A stretch of 10,934 nucleotides of DNA from an uncultured Rhizobiaceae group bacterium (GCA_905479965.1 CAJQOR010000285.1:1-10934), one strand, 5' to 3'; counted from the stretch's first letter, positions 1-6,722 are shown. Notes: a model not told the origin generated them from the sequence alone. Numbers and translations are program-made.

Positions 1-36
1 TGTCATTTAGTGTCAACATATTGACGTTTCATGACA
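1..36. promoter_or_regulatory. Nested palindromic operator upstream of the acyl-CoA catabolic operon
   Basis: Four half-sites of the form TGTCA/TGACR lie at 1-5, 11-15, 22-26 and 32-36. All are symmetric about the same centre (between 18 and 19), and successive half-site centres are 10, 11 and 10 bases apart, about one helical turn. The outer pair is TGTCAT/ATGACA and the inner core is GTCAA-CATA-TTGAC. The right inner half-site contains TTGACG (21-26), a good -35 match, but I find no convincing -10 at the right distance, so the promoter assignment is tentative. The layout suggests two dimers of a regulator bound side by side over the operon promoter. Which regulator family is unknown. The element may extend upstream of the window. 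Confidence 0.5.
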
Positions 37-87
37 CTATATACGAATAAAAACAAGTGCTACGATGTAATTTGAGGAGAATTTCGC

Positions 88-837
88 ATGAAAAATAGAT
101 CCATCATAGTGTCTGGCGGAGCGTCAGGATTAGGTGCTGCAGTGGTGTGTAAGTTAGCTGATTTGGATATGCAGGTCGCGTCCTTGGATCTGGTGGAAAA
201 TAAGATGCTTTTAGATATTGATGGCTGCGCATCTTATATTTGTGATGTAACGGATGCCAATAAAGTGATGCAAGCCTTGGCTCAAATTTCTCACGATCTG
301 GCACCCATCGGCGCGGTCATTTCCTGTGCGGGGATAGCACCCAGCTCAAAAATACATGGAAGCAAGGGACTGCATGATGTCGAACTTTTTGAAAAAGTTC
401 TTTGCATCAATGTAACTGGTACTTTCAATCTTATTCGCGCCGCTACTCCGTTAATGAAGGGCAACGAACCAGATGAAAATGGTCAACGTGGTGTCATTAT
501 AACAACTGCATCTGTGGCGGCATTTGAAGGGCAAATCGGTCAAATTGCATATTCCGCATCAAAGGGAGCAATCGCTTCGATGACATTGCCGATTGCAAGA
601 GAGCTTGCGCGCGACGGAATTCGTGCCATGTCAATTGCACCGGGTGTATTTGACACGCCTATGATGCAAGGCATGTCTGAAGAGGTGCGCCAGTCGATTG
701 CTCAGACGATACCTTTTCCATCAAAGTTGGCAGACCCAGAAGATTATGCGTCATTGGTTTTGCATATTTTGGACAATAAGACACTCAATGGTGAAATTAT
801 TCGATTGGATGGTGCATTGCGAATGGCTGGAAAGTAA
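88..837 (+). CDS. Short-chain dehydrogenase, 3-hydroxyacyl-CoA dehydrogenase type 2 (HSD17B10-like)
   Basis: This 249-residue classical SDR probably oxidises a 3-hydroxyacyl-CoA (for example 2-methyl-3-hydroxybutyryl-CoA) to the 3-ketoacyl-CoA with NAD+ in the cytoplasm. The glycine-rich nucleotide motif SGGASGLG is at residues 9-16, Asp34 at the end of the second strand favours NAD over NADP, SCAG is at 79-82, and the catalytic residues are Asn108, Ser142, Tyr155 and Lys159 (YSASK). The PGVFDTPM segment (185-192) and the C-terminus LNGEIIRLDGALRM are characteristic of the HSD17B10 subgroup rather than of FabG. The start is the ATG preceded by GAGGAGA seven bases upstream. It is first of three co-directional genes; the thiolase begins 38 bases after its stop. 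The family call is firm; the exact acyl substrate is inferred from the neighbours. Confidence 0.9.
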   Translation: MKNRSIIVSGGASGLGAAVVCKLADLDMQVASLDLVENKMLLDIDGCASYICDVTDANKVMQALAQISHDLAPIGAVISCAGIAPSSKIHGSKGLHDVELFEKVLCINVTGTFNLIRAATPLMKGNEPDENGQRGVIITTASVAAFEGQIGQIAYSASKGAIASMTLPIARELARDGIRAMSIAPGVFDTPMMQGMSEEVRQSIAQTIPFPSKLADPEDYASLVLHILDNKTLNGEIIRLDGALRMAGK

Positions 838-875
838 AAATTACGTTGATACAAAAGACGAGCAGGAGAATTTAA

Positions 876-2060
876 ATGGAAGATCCAATTGTAATTGTTG
901 CTGCAAAGCGAACACCAATGGGTGGATTAGCAGGTGAATTAAGTCCCCTAACTGCACCACAGCTTGGCGCGATTTCAACTCAGGCAGCACTAGAAGAGGC
1001 GGGCGTTATTAAAGGTGATGTTGATGAAGTTCTTTTTGGCAATGTGCTGGGAGCTGGTTTGGGACAAGCCCCCGCACGGCAAGTGGCATTAGGAGCTGGC
1101 TTACCGCAATCAACCTCTGCAACCACACTCAATAAAATGTGTGGTTCTGGCATGAAGGCCGTCATGTTTGGCTATGATATGTTGTCTATGGGATCCGCTC
1201 ATATGGTGGTTGCCGGTGGCATTGAGAGCATGTCAAACGCACCTTACCTTTTTCCGAAAGTACGCAGTGGATTGCGTATGGGGCATTCGCAAGTCAACGA
1301 TCATATGTTTTTTGACGGTTTAGAGGATGTCTATGAAAAAGGCACTTTAATGGGTGTTTTTGCTGAACGGACGGCAACAAAATTTCAGTTTTCACGAGAA
1401 GAACAAGATGCATTTGCTATTGAATCGCTCAACCGGTCGCTTAAAGCTCAGGCTGAAGGACATTATAAAGATGAGATTATTGCAACACAGGTAAAGACAC
1501 GCAAACAAGCTTATACAGTTTGTCGTGATGAACAGCCTGCAAAGGCAAAACCAGAAAAGATACCGCATTTAAAACCTGCTTTTGCTGAAAATGGAACGGT
1601 GACAGCGGCTAATTCATCATCAATTTCTGATGGTGCGGCAACCCTTATTCTAACCCGCTTATCCGTTGCCGAAGCGAAGGGGTTAAAGCCATTGGCAAAA
1701 ATAAATGGCCACGTAACGCATAGTATGGCGCCAGAAGATTTCCCTGTTGCGCCCATAGGTGCGATTGAAAAATTACTTGCAAAAACGGGTACCGTGAAGT
1801 CCGATTATGGGTTGTTTGAAATTAATGAAGCTTTTGCGGCAGTTACAATGGCTGCGATGAAAAGTTTGGATTTGCCTCATGATATGGTCAATGTGCATGG
1901 AGGTGCATGCGCCTTAGGTCACCCAGTTGGTGCATCTGGTGCACGTATATTGGTTACGCTCTATCATGCAATGAAAACCCATTCTGTGAAAAAAGGGATG
2001 GCTGCAATTTGTCTTGCCGGTGGTGAGGCAACAGCCATGACATTGGAATTAATGGAGTAG
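876..2060 (+). CDS. Thiolase (acetyl-CoA C-acyltransferase family)
   Basis: This 394-residue type II-like thiolase should cleave a 3-ketoacyl-CoA with CoA to acetyl-CoA and a shortened acyl-CoA, or run the reverse condensation. The nucleophilic cysteine is Cys89 in NKMCGSGMKA, the NEAF motif is at 317-320, the catalytic histidine is His349 in GGACALGHPVGASGAR, and the second active-site cysteine is Cys379. That last motif reads CLAGGEATA, so the usual C-x-G has Ala in place of Gly at 381. The length is normal for the family. The start has AGGAGA six bases upstream. It lies between an HSD17B10-type dehydrogenase and an acyl-CoA dehydrogenase, which fits 2-methylacetoacetyl-CoA thiolysis in isoleucine breakdown. 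Acetoacetyl-CoA from the tyrosine pathway is another possible substrate. Confidence 0.92.
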   Translation: MEDPIVIVAAKRTPMGGLAGELSPLTAPQLGAISTQAALEEAGVIKGDVDEVLFGNVLGAGLGQAPARQVALGAGLPQSTSATTLNKMCGSGMKAVMFGYDMLSMGSAHMVVAGGIESMSNAPYLFPKVRSGLRMGHSQVNDHMFFDGLEDVYEKGTLMGVFAERTATKFQFSREEQDAFAIESLNRSLKAQAEGHYKDEIIATQVKTRKQAYTVCRDEQPAKAKPEKIPHLKPAFAENGTVTAANSSSISDGAATLILTRLSVAEAKGLKPLAKINGHVTHSMAPEDFPVAPIGAIEKLLAKTGTVKSDYGLFEINEAFAAVTMAAMKSLDLPHDMVNVHGGACALGHPVGASGARILVTLYHAMKTHSVKKGMAAICLAGGEATAMTLELME

Positions 2061-2063
2061 ATT

Positions 2064-3200
2064 ATGATATTAAACGAAACTCAATCTGCCATTCAGGATA
2101 TGGCAAAGCAATTTGCAACACAGGTTTTATGGCCTGGCGCGGAAGAACGAAGCACGGAAGCAAGGTTCCCCAAAGATGAAATACGCCAAATGGGTGAGCT
2201 TGGTTTTATGGGTATGAAAGTTGCCGAAACATATGGTGGCCTTGGTGGTGATTTTGCAAGTTATGCCATTGCGGTGGAAGAGATTGCAGCTGGTGACGGA
2301 GCTTGTTCGACGATTATGTCAGTACATAGTTTAACTTGCGAAGTGTTTGAAAAATACGGCACGGATGAGCAAAAAGAAGAATATCTGCCGAAACTGGCCA
2401 GCGGCGCGTGGATAGGTGGTTTTGCGCTAACTGAACCTCAAGCTGGATCTGATGCGTCGAATTTAAAAACGACAGCTGTTCGTCAAGGCGATGATTATAT
2501 CATTAATGGGACCAAACAATTCATCACAAGTGGCCATAATGGCAATGTAATTATATTGTTTGCCGTTACGGATAAAGAGGCTGGCCGTAAAGGGATTAGT
2601 GCTTTTATTGTTGAACGCGAAACACCAGGTTACGAGGTTGTAACGATAGAGAAAAAGCTTGGGATTGCCTCCTCTGATACCTGCCAACTTGCTTTTGATG
2701 ATATGCGTGTTCCTGCAAAAAATCGTCTTGGAAATGAAGGAGAAGGTTATAAAATTGCGCTCGCCAATTTAGAAAGTGGTCGTATTGGTATTGCAGCGCA
2801 AGCAGTTGGTATGGCCCGAAGTGCATTTGACTATGCACGTCAATATACCAAAGAAAGAAGTGCTTTTGGCAAACTGATCGCAGAGCATCAAGCGGTTGCT
2901 TTTGCGTTGGCCGACATGGATGTTCAAATTGAAGCTGCCCGGCAAATGGTGATGCATGCATGTGCGAGAAAAGATGAGGGGTTACCCTGTATTCGCGAAG
3001 CATCCATGGCCAAGTTATTTTCGTCCGAAATCGGTGAAAAAGTATGTTCAAAAGCCATTCAATTATTGGGTGGATATGGCTATCTTTGCGACTACCCCGT
3101 TGAACGGATTTATCGTGATATTCGAATTTGTCAGATATATGAAGGCACCAGCGAAATTCAGCGATTGGTCATAAGCCGGGATGCTATTGGCAGGCATTAA
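2064..3200 (+). CDS. Short/branched-chain acyl-CoA dehydrogenase
   Basis: This 378-residue FAD-dependent dehydrogenase introduces the alpha,beta double bond into an acyl-CoA and passes electrons to electron-transfer flavoprotein. The family signature FALTEPQAGSDASN is at 120-133, the second signature around QLLGGYGYLCDYPVERIYRD at 333-352, and the likely catalytic base is Glu360 in IYEGTSEIQR, the position used by short-chain and 2-methylbutyryl-type enzymes rather than the isovaleryl type. The start lies three bases after the thiolase stop, and its ribosome site GGAG sits within the end of the thiolase gene, so translational coupling is likely. The neighbours suggest 2-methylbutyryl-CoA (isoleucine) as substrate, but butyryl-CoA or isobutyryl-CoA cannot be excluded from sequence alone. 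Confidence 0.93.
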   Translation: MILNETQSAIQDMAKQFATQVLWPGAEERSTEARFPKDEIRQMGELGFMGMKVAETYGGLGGDFASYAIAVEEIAAGDGACSTIMSVHSLTCEVFEKYGTDEQKEEYLPKLASGAWIGGFALTEPQAGSDASNLKTTAVRQGDDYIINGTKQFITSGHNGNVIILFAVTDKEAGRKGISAFIVERETPGYEVVTIEKKLGIASSDTCQLAFDDMRVPAKNRLGNEGEGYKIALANLESGRIGIAAQAVGMARSAFDYARQYTKERSAFGKLIAEHQAVAFALADMDVQIEAARQMVMHACARKDEGLPCIREASMAKLFSSEIGEKVCSKAIQLLGGYGYLCDYPVERIYRDIRICQIYEGTSEIQRLVISRDAIGRH

Positions 3201-3254
3201 AATGGTTGAAAAATGGTTGAAAAATGGTTGAAAAATAGCTGAAAAATAGCTGAC
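3201..3254. repeat. 11-bp tandem repeat, five copies, two variants
   Basis: Directly after the acyl-CoA dehydrogenase stop codon are three copies of AATGGTTGAAA (3201, 3212, 3223), then AATAGCTGAAA (3234) and a final AATAGCTGAC (3245-3254). The copies are in perfect 11-base register, and the variant changes GGTT to AGCT. As 11 is not a multiple of three and stops interrupt all short readings, this is not coding. It sits between convergent genes. The rest of the gap to 3326 contains only a weak 5-bp hairpin at 3277-3290. Confidence 0.9.
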
Positions 3255-3326
3255 ATTCATTTTCGAGATGCATAAAGGACACTCATGTCCGCCACCACTA
3301 ATCATCGAGGCCAACGATAACGATCC

Positions 3327-4142
3327 CTAGCCTTCCCTGCGTTTGAATTCCTGATGTTCATCTTCCACTAAACCAATTTTCCAATAGCCAGAGATGTAAA
3401 GATCCTTTTTTGCCACTTGTTTTTCATTTTGAAGAAAAGCCCTAAGTGATCGGATGACATGAGATTCGCCGGCGATGCATGTTTGAACGCGTCCATCAGG
3501 CCAATCAAGTGAACGAATAAATGCTTCCTGTGCGGTTGAATTCATATGAGGCTTGGAATGTTCGATCCAATGAATATCAATACCAGATGGCGCGTTGATC
3601 GTTTGTTTATCTTCAAGACTTGTTACTTCAAAAAGCGCAACGCCTTTTGCGTCTCGCGGCATGGCTTCCAATGTTGCAGCAGCAACAGGAATTGCAGAGG
3701 GGTCTGCAGCAACTAAATACCAATCAGCATCAAAATGAGTGACTTTTGGTCCGCTTGGTCCTGCAAATCCAAGGAAGCTGCCCGGCACAGCATTCATCGC
3801 CCACCGGCTTGCAGGACCATTATCGCCATGTGCAACAAAATCGATATCAAGTTCCTGCGCATCATCACGATAATGTCTCACCGTATAAGTTCTTCGCACC
3901 GGGCGTTCGCCGCTGTTAAGTCGCACAGTAAATGCTTCTTTGTTTTCATTTGCATTCGGCAAAATAAGCTTACAATTACCGCCCTCGCAGCCAATTGGAA
4001 AACCATCAAGTTCTGGCCCACAAAATGTAATGCGGATCATATTAGGCGTGAGATAGAACGCATTTTTTACAGTAAGAATCCGAGGGCCAGGTCGTCCTGA
4101 GACCTTATTAGCCAGTTTTTTAAGAGTTGCTTGTAGCGCCAT
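3327..4142 (-). CDS. Siderophore-interacting protein / FAD-dependent ferric-siderophore reductase family
   Basis: The product resembles the ViuB-like siderophore-interacting family: a ferredoxin-reductase-like flavoprotein that binds FAD and uses NAD(P)H to reduce ferric-siderophore complexes in the cytoplasm. Counted from the first possible start (TTG at 4160), the FAD-binding motif RRTYTVR is at 89-95, HGDNGPASRWA at 111-121, GPSGP at 134-138, AGESHVIRSLR at 230-240, and the C-terminal family motif SGYWKIG at 257-263. I place the start at the ATG at 4142 (271 residues): it has TGGGA nine bases upstream and lies downstream of a plausible promoter, whereas the in-frame TTG (4160) and ATG (4157) have no ribosome site and overlap the expected transcription start. 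It is separated from the next upstream gene by about 108 bases, so it is probably its own unit. Confidence 0.85.
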   Translation of the reverse strand: MALQATLKKLANKVSGRPGPRILTVKNAFYLTPNMIRITFCGPELDGFPIGCEGGNCKLILPNANENKEAFTVRLNSGERPVRRTYTVRHYRDDAQELDIDFVAHGDNGPASRWAMNAVPGSFLGFAGPSGPKVTHFDADWYLVAADPSAIPVAAATLEAMPRDAKGVALFEVTSLEDKQTINAPSGIDIHWIEHSKPHMNSTAQEAFIRSLDWPDGRVQTCIAGESHVIRSLRAFLQNEKQVAKKDLYISGYWKIGLVEDEHQEFKRREG

Positions 4143-4163
4143 ATAAATAGTTCCCATCAAATT

Positions 4164-4193
4164 GTGATATTAATACATGATTAAAATAGTCAA
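4164..4193 (-). promoter_or_regulatory. Possible promoter of the siderophore-interacting protein gene
   Basis: On the - strand a -35-like TTGACT (4193-4188) is followed by AT-rich sequence with two -10 candidates: TAATAT (4172-4167, spacing 15) and TATCAC (4169-4164, spacing 18). Either gives a start of transcription near 4157-4160, just upstream of the preferred ATG at 4142. An imperfect inverted repeat, TTAAT-ACATG-ATTAA (4170-4184), lies between the elements, where an iron-responsive repressor could bind. Its left side resembles half of a Fur box, the right half does not, so Fur control is only a guess. Confidence 0.3.
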
Positions 4194-4250
4194 GTATTAT
4201 GTGTCTCAGTCAGATGGGTATTTAATTGGCGACTTACAAGACCTGCATGT

Positions 4251-4583
4251 TTAACCTAGCAAGGTGTTTAAATTTGCGGCCCAGATGAAATCATTTTCAC
4301 TTAATCCATCAATCTCATGGGTAGTCAAACGCACGGTCACATAACCAAACCCGAAACTGATATCTGGATGATGACGTTCTTTGTCGGCCAACCAAGCACA
4401 TAAATTGGCAAGGTAAGTCGCTTTTGCAAAGCCCTTAAACTTGAAGTGACGTTCCAATATTTTGCCTGAAGCATCCAACTGCCATGCGTCTCCAAGCATC
4501 TCCAATTGGGCTTTTACAGCTTCAGGCGATAGGACAGCCATATCGCCCGAACATGGGACGCAAGCTTTTTCAGTTCCAATCAT
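4251..4583 (-). CDS. phhB: Pterin-4a-carbinolamine dehydratase
   Basis: This 110-residue protein dehydrates 4a-hydroxytetrahydropterin formed by phenylalanine hydroxylase, giving quinonoid dihydropterin for recycling. The active-site signature is visible: KERHHPDISFGFG (68-80) with His71 and His72, followed by YVTVRLTTHEIDGLSENDF with His89. These correspond to the three conserved histidines of PhhB/DCoH. The N-terminal CVPCSGD stretch is common in bacterial members. The ATG start is 11 bases downstream of the phenylalanine hydroxylase stop, with only a weak GAGAAA ribosome site, which suggests coupling. A separate dihydropteridine reductase is not encoded in this window. Confidence 0.95.
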   Translation of the reverse strand: MIGTEKACVPCSGDMAVLSPEAVKAQLEMLGDAWQLDASGKILERHFKFKGFAKATYLANLCAWLADKERHHPDISFGFGYVTVRLTTHEIDGLSENDFIWAANLNTLLG

Positions 4584-4594
4584 AATTTTCTCAC

Positions 4595-5395
4595 TTATTG
4601 TGCTGCGACGATCTTGTCGGGGAATTTATTTGGCAAAAGCCCTAGTTTTTGAGCTTCATGCACATCTTGCAGCAGATTGCGTTCTGCTGCCGATAATAGA
4701 ATTTCAGGATCATCAATAACAAAATAACCCATTTGGTGCATATCAATCCGATACGGTGTACGCAGGATCGTTGTTATATCAAAAACATCGCGGTCAGGGA
4801 TATCGCTGGCTACAGAATAAATCAGCTCCGTTGGCGATGATGCCAAGCCTGAACCAAACGCTTTAATAACACCATTTTCACGACGTAAGCCAAATTCGAT
4901 AGAAAACCAATAAAGTCTTATCAACCAAGCATAATCTTTTTCATTTGCTTCAAGACCAGCTTGACCAATTGACTGACTAAACGCAGCAAAACGACCATCA
5001 CTTAGAAGTGGTGTGTGGCCAAAGATTTCATGAAATATGTCGGGTTCTTCAATATAGTCAAAATCTTCGCGTGAGCGTATAAACGATGCTGCGGGGAACA
5101 CGCGCTCTGACAACATTCCAAAAAATGTCTTAAAACCAATTAATGCTGGCACGGGTTGAACGCGCCAACCTGTTAAATCAAGTAATCTTTCAGATAAATC
5201 TGCGCAGCTAGGAACTTTCGTTCTTGGAAGCTCCAACCGTTTTAGACCATCAAGATATTCTTGGGCCATATAGGTTTTAACATTATCTTCTTGTGCGGAA
5301 TATAGATCAGCCCAAACCGCGTTTTCTTCATCAGAATATTCGATATGTCCGCGGTGGTCAGGCACCTTTGCAACATATTTGCTTGATTTTGGCAT
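4595..5395 (-). CDS. phhA: Phenylalanine 4-monooxygenase (phenylalanine hydroxylase)
   Basis: This 266-residue single-domain bacterial enzyme converts phenylalanine to tyrosine with O2, tetrahydropterin and non-heme Fe(II). The iron ligands of the 2-His-1-carboxylate facial triad are visible: His122 and His127 in EPDIFHEIFGHTPLL, and Glu167 in YWFSIEFGL. There is no N-terminal ACT regulatory domain, as is normal in proteobacteria. The ATG start has AAGGAG seven bases upstream. It is the first gene of a two-gene operon with the pterin dehydratase and is transcribed divergently from an Lrp/AsnC regulator 107 bases away, which is its probable regulator. Confidence 0.96.
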   Translation of the reverse strand: MPKSSKYVAKVPDHRGHIEYSDEENAVWADLYSAQEDNVKTYMAQEYLDGLKRLELPRTKVPSCADLSERLLDLTGWRVQPVPALIGFKTFFGMLSERVFPAASFIRSREDFDYIEEPDIFHEIFGHTPLLSDGRFAAFSQSIGQAGLEANEKDYAWLIRLYWFSIEFGLRRENGVIKAFGSGLASSPTELIYSVASDIPDRDVFDITTILRTPYRIDMHQMGYFVIDDPEILLSAAERNLLQDVHEAQKLGLLPNKFPDKIVAAQ

Positions 5396-5451
5396 TGCTG
5401 TTCTCCTTGAAGATCATATTATGTGGTCAATAGGGATATTTCATTTCAAAG

Positions 5452-5471
5452 AATAGCAAAAATACGCTATT
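5452..5471. promoter_or_regulatory. Inverted repeat in the divergent phhA / Lrp-family intergenic region
   Basis: AATAGC at 5452-5457 is mirrored by GCTATT at 5466-5471 with an A-rich 8-base spacer. It is a likely operator for the adjacent Lrp/AsnC regulator, controlling phhA-phhB and its own gene. A TTGACT follows immediately on the + strand (5472-5477), but no clear -10 is found before the ribosome site, so core promoters are not assigned in either direction. On the - strand CATAAT lies about 20-30 bases upstream of the phhA start and may serve as a -10. Confidence 0.45.
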
Positions 5472-5502
5472 TTGACTTGTTTGCTTTTAAAAATAGGAAA
5501 TT

Positions 5503-5970
5503 ATGACATATTCAATTCAAAATGCAGATGAATCAATCCTTCGAGCTTTGCAATCAGACGGACGGTTGTCCATGCAAGAGCTAGCGGAGAAAACCGGATT
5601 ATCTGCGTCACAATGTTGGCGAAGAGTAAGGGATCTAGAGGCATCAGGAATTATTTCTGGTTACACTGCGCAAGTATCTGCAAAGTCGGTTGGGCTAGAT
5701 GCAATTGCCTATGTCCACATTGCATTGCGGGATCATAATGAAGAAAATATCAACGCGTTCTTACGTCTTATAGAGAGCGAGAATCAGATCGTTGAATGTG
5801 CTTCAATTACTGGAGATCATGATTTTGTTCTGAAGGTTTATGCCCGAAGCCCGGAGGATCTTGAGCAATTTATTATGAAGCGGTTGTTAACCTCCGGACT
5901 GGTCAAAGACACACGAAGTAATTTTATTTTGCGAGAGATCAAAACACGAAGACCGCTTCCGATTTTATAG
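5503..5970 (+). CDS. Lrp/AsnC-family transcriptional regulator (beside phhAB)
   Basis: This 155-residue regulator has the standard Lrp/AsnC layout: an N-terminal helix-turn-helix (about 8-55, with recognition helix LSASQCWRRVRDLE at 33-46 and GIISGYTA at 49-56) and a C-terminal RAM ligand-binding/oligomerisation domain (about 66-148) with the effector-site motif ITGDHDFVLKV at 102-112. SASQC replaces the SxSPV commonly found in Lrp. The start has AGGA upstream at 5495-5498. It is divergent from phhA and convergent with the isomerase gene, whose stop lies 31 bases away. An aromatic amino acid effector (phenylalanine or tyrosine) is inferred from position, not seen in the sequence. Confidence 0.92.
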   Translation: MTYSIQNADESILRALQSDGRLSMQELAEKTGLSASQCWRRVRDLEASGIISGYTAQVSAKSVGLDAIAYVHIALRDHNEENINAFLRLIESENQIVECASITGDHDFVLKVYARSPEDLEQFIMKRLLTSGLVKDTRSNFILREIKTRRPLPIL

Positions 5971-6001
5971 AAAATTGCTTCGAACTTGATCCAACGGTTC
6001 T

Positions 6002-6715
6002 TCATCTATGGTCCGGTGCAACACTGCTCTTCCCCATATGATCTGGCTTGCGGTCTGGCTTGCGGTCTGGCATGTGATCCGGCTTGTGATCCGGTTTGGC
6101 CCTTTGGAAGGCGTCATTGCTCGCACACTGTTTTTCGATCGATGAAATGCGCGCTAAATCTGAATAATCAATGTGCCAGCGCCGCGCGTTATAAAGTTGA
6201 GGAATGAGGCAAATATCTGCCAGCCCTGGTGTATCGCCCGTCGCATATTTTGTTGAAGCAAAATTCTCAACCAGCCTTTCAAACGCGACCAAACCGGGGC
6301 GAATAAAATGTTGCATCCATTCCGTTCGCGCTGGATCAAGTCCGCCTGTTGCGTGTTTCATAACAGACAGGTTGCATATCGGGTGCACATCGATGGCAAT
6401 TGAATAAGCCAGCGCACGACATGTTGCACGAGATGCGGGATCAGGCGGTAAAAGAGCAAGGTGACGCGTATCATTTAGATACTCCAATATCGCCAAAGAT
6501 TGGGTTATCCGTTCACCGTCGATATCAAGAACTGGAACGAAACCTTGCGGATTGCGCGATAAATGCTGTTGTGTTTTGTGCTCACCATCAAGAAGATTGA
6601 TATTGATTAAATCATGCTCCAACCCGGCCATATGAAGTGCAATTCGCACTCGATATGACGCGGAAGATTTTGGATAATCATATAGTTTGATGATCGAAAT
6701 GATACACCTCTGCAA
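6002..6715 (-). CDS. maiA: Maleylacetoacetate isomerase (zeta-class glutathione transferase)
   Basis: This enzyme isomerises 4-maleylacetoacetate to 4-fumarylacetoacetate using glutathione. The zeta-class glutathione-site motif SSASYRVRIAL (17-27), NPQGFVPVLDIDG (55-67) and TQSLAILEYLND (71-82) mark the thioredoxin-like domain; an all-helical C-terminal domain follows with GLADICLIPQLYNARRW (164-180). Coordinates give the longest plausible reading from TTG at 6715, which lacks a ribosome site. Better placed is ATT at 6700: it has AGAGG (6711-6707) six bases upstream and yields an N-terminus MSIIKLYDYP that fits the family closely. The C-terminus is extended by five KPDH-like repeats and a short tail beyond the usual family end near QRAKPDHKPD. 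It is the last gene of the homogentisate operon, seven bases after the hydrolase stop. Confidence 0.9.
   Translation of the reverse strand: MQRCIISIIKLYDYPKSSASYRVRIALHMAGLEHDLININLLDGEHKTQQHLSRNPQGFVPVLDIDGERITQSLAILEYLNDTRHLALLPPDPASRATCRALAYSIAIDVHPICNLSVMKHATGGLDPARTEWMQHFIRPGLVAFERLVENFASTKYATGDTPGLADICLIPQLYNARRWHIDYSDLARISSIEKQCASNDAFQRAKPDHKPDHMPDRKPDRKPDHMGKSSVAPDHR
6038..6097 (-). repeat. In-frame 12-bp tandem repeat in the isomerase C-terminus
   Basis: Five consecutive 12-base units encode KPDH, KPDH, MPDR, KPDR and KPDH (residues 207-226 counted from the TTG). The consensus codons are AAG-CCR-GAY-CRY. The normal family ending has a short HPDxQPD-like stretch, so the array looks like an expansion of native codons. 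As the unit is a multiple of three, copy-number change would lengthen or shorten the tail without a frameshift. Confidence 0.9.
6707..6711 (-). promoter_or_regulatory. Ribosome binding site supporting an ATT start for the isomerase
   Basis: AGAGG on the - strand (6711-6707) is followed after six bases by ATT (6700-6698), which is in frame with the isomerase. No ATG or GTG in frame lies between the previous gene's stop and the conserved KLYDY segment, and the in-frame TTG at 6715 lies upstream of this site, so the site cannot serve it. Confidence 0.5.
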
Positions 6716-6722
6716 TCAGGTA

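Noticed and set aside
2605..3051. 148-codon open frame antisense to the acyl-CoA dehydrogenase
   Set aside because: It lies wholly inside a gene with intact catalytic motifs, and its product is low-complexity His/Gln-rich with no recognisable domain.
3277..3290. Hairpin GGACA-CTCA-TGTCC as terminator of the siderophore-interacting protein gene
   Set aside because: The stem is only five pairs, and the - strand tail TTTAT is too short to support a terminator call.
3735..4100. 121-codon open frame antisense to the siderophore-interacting protein gene
   Set aside because: Shadow of a well-supported gene; no ribosome site or family resemblance.
4170..4184. Fur box upstream of the siderophore-interacting protein gene
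   Set aside because: Only the left half resembles the Fur consensus; kept as a weak remark within the promoter entry and not called as a site.
5986..6207. + strand open frame with Leu-Ala-Cys-Gly repeats
   Set aside because: It is the opposite-strand reading of the isomerase's 12-base repeat and has no ribosome site or homology signal.
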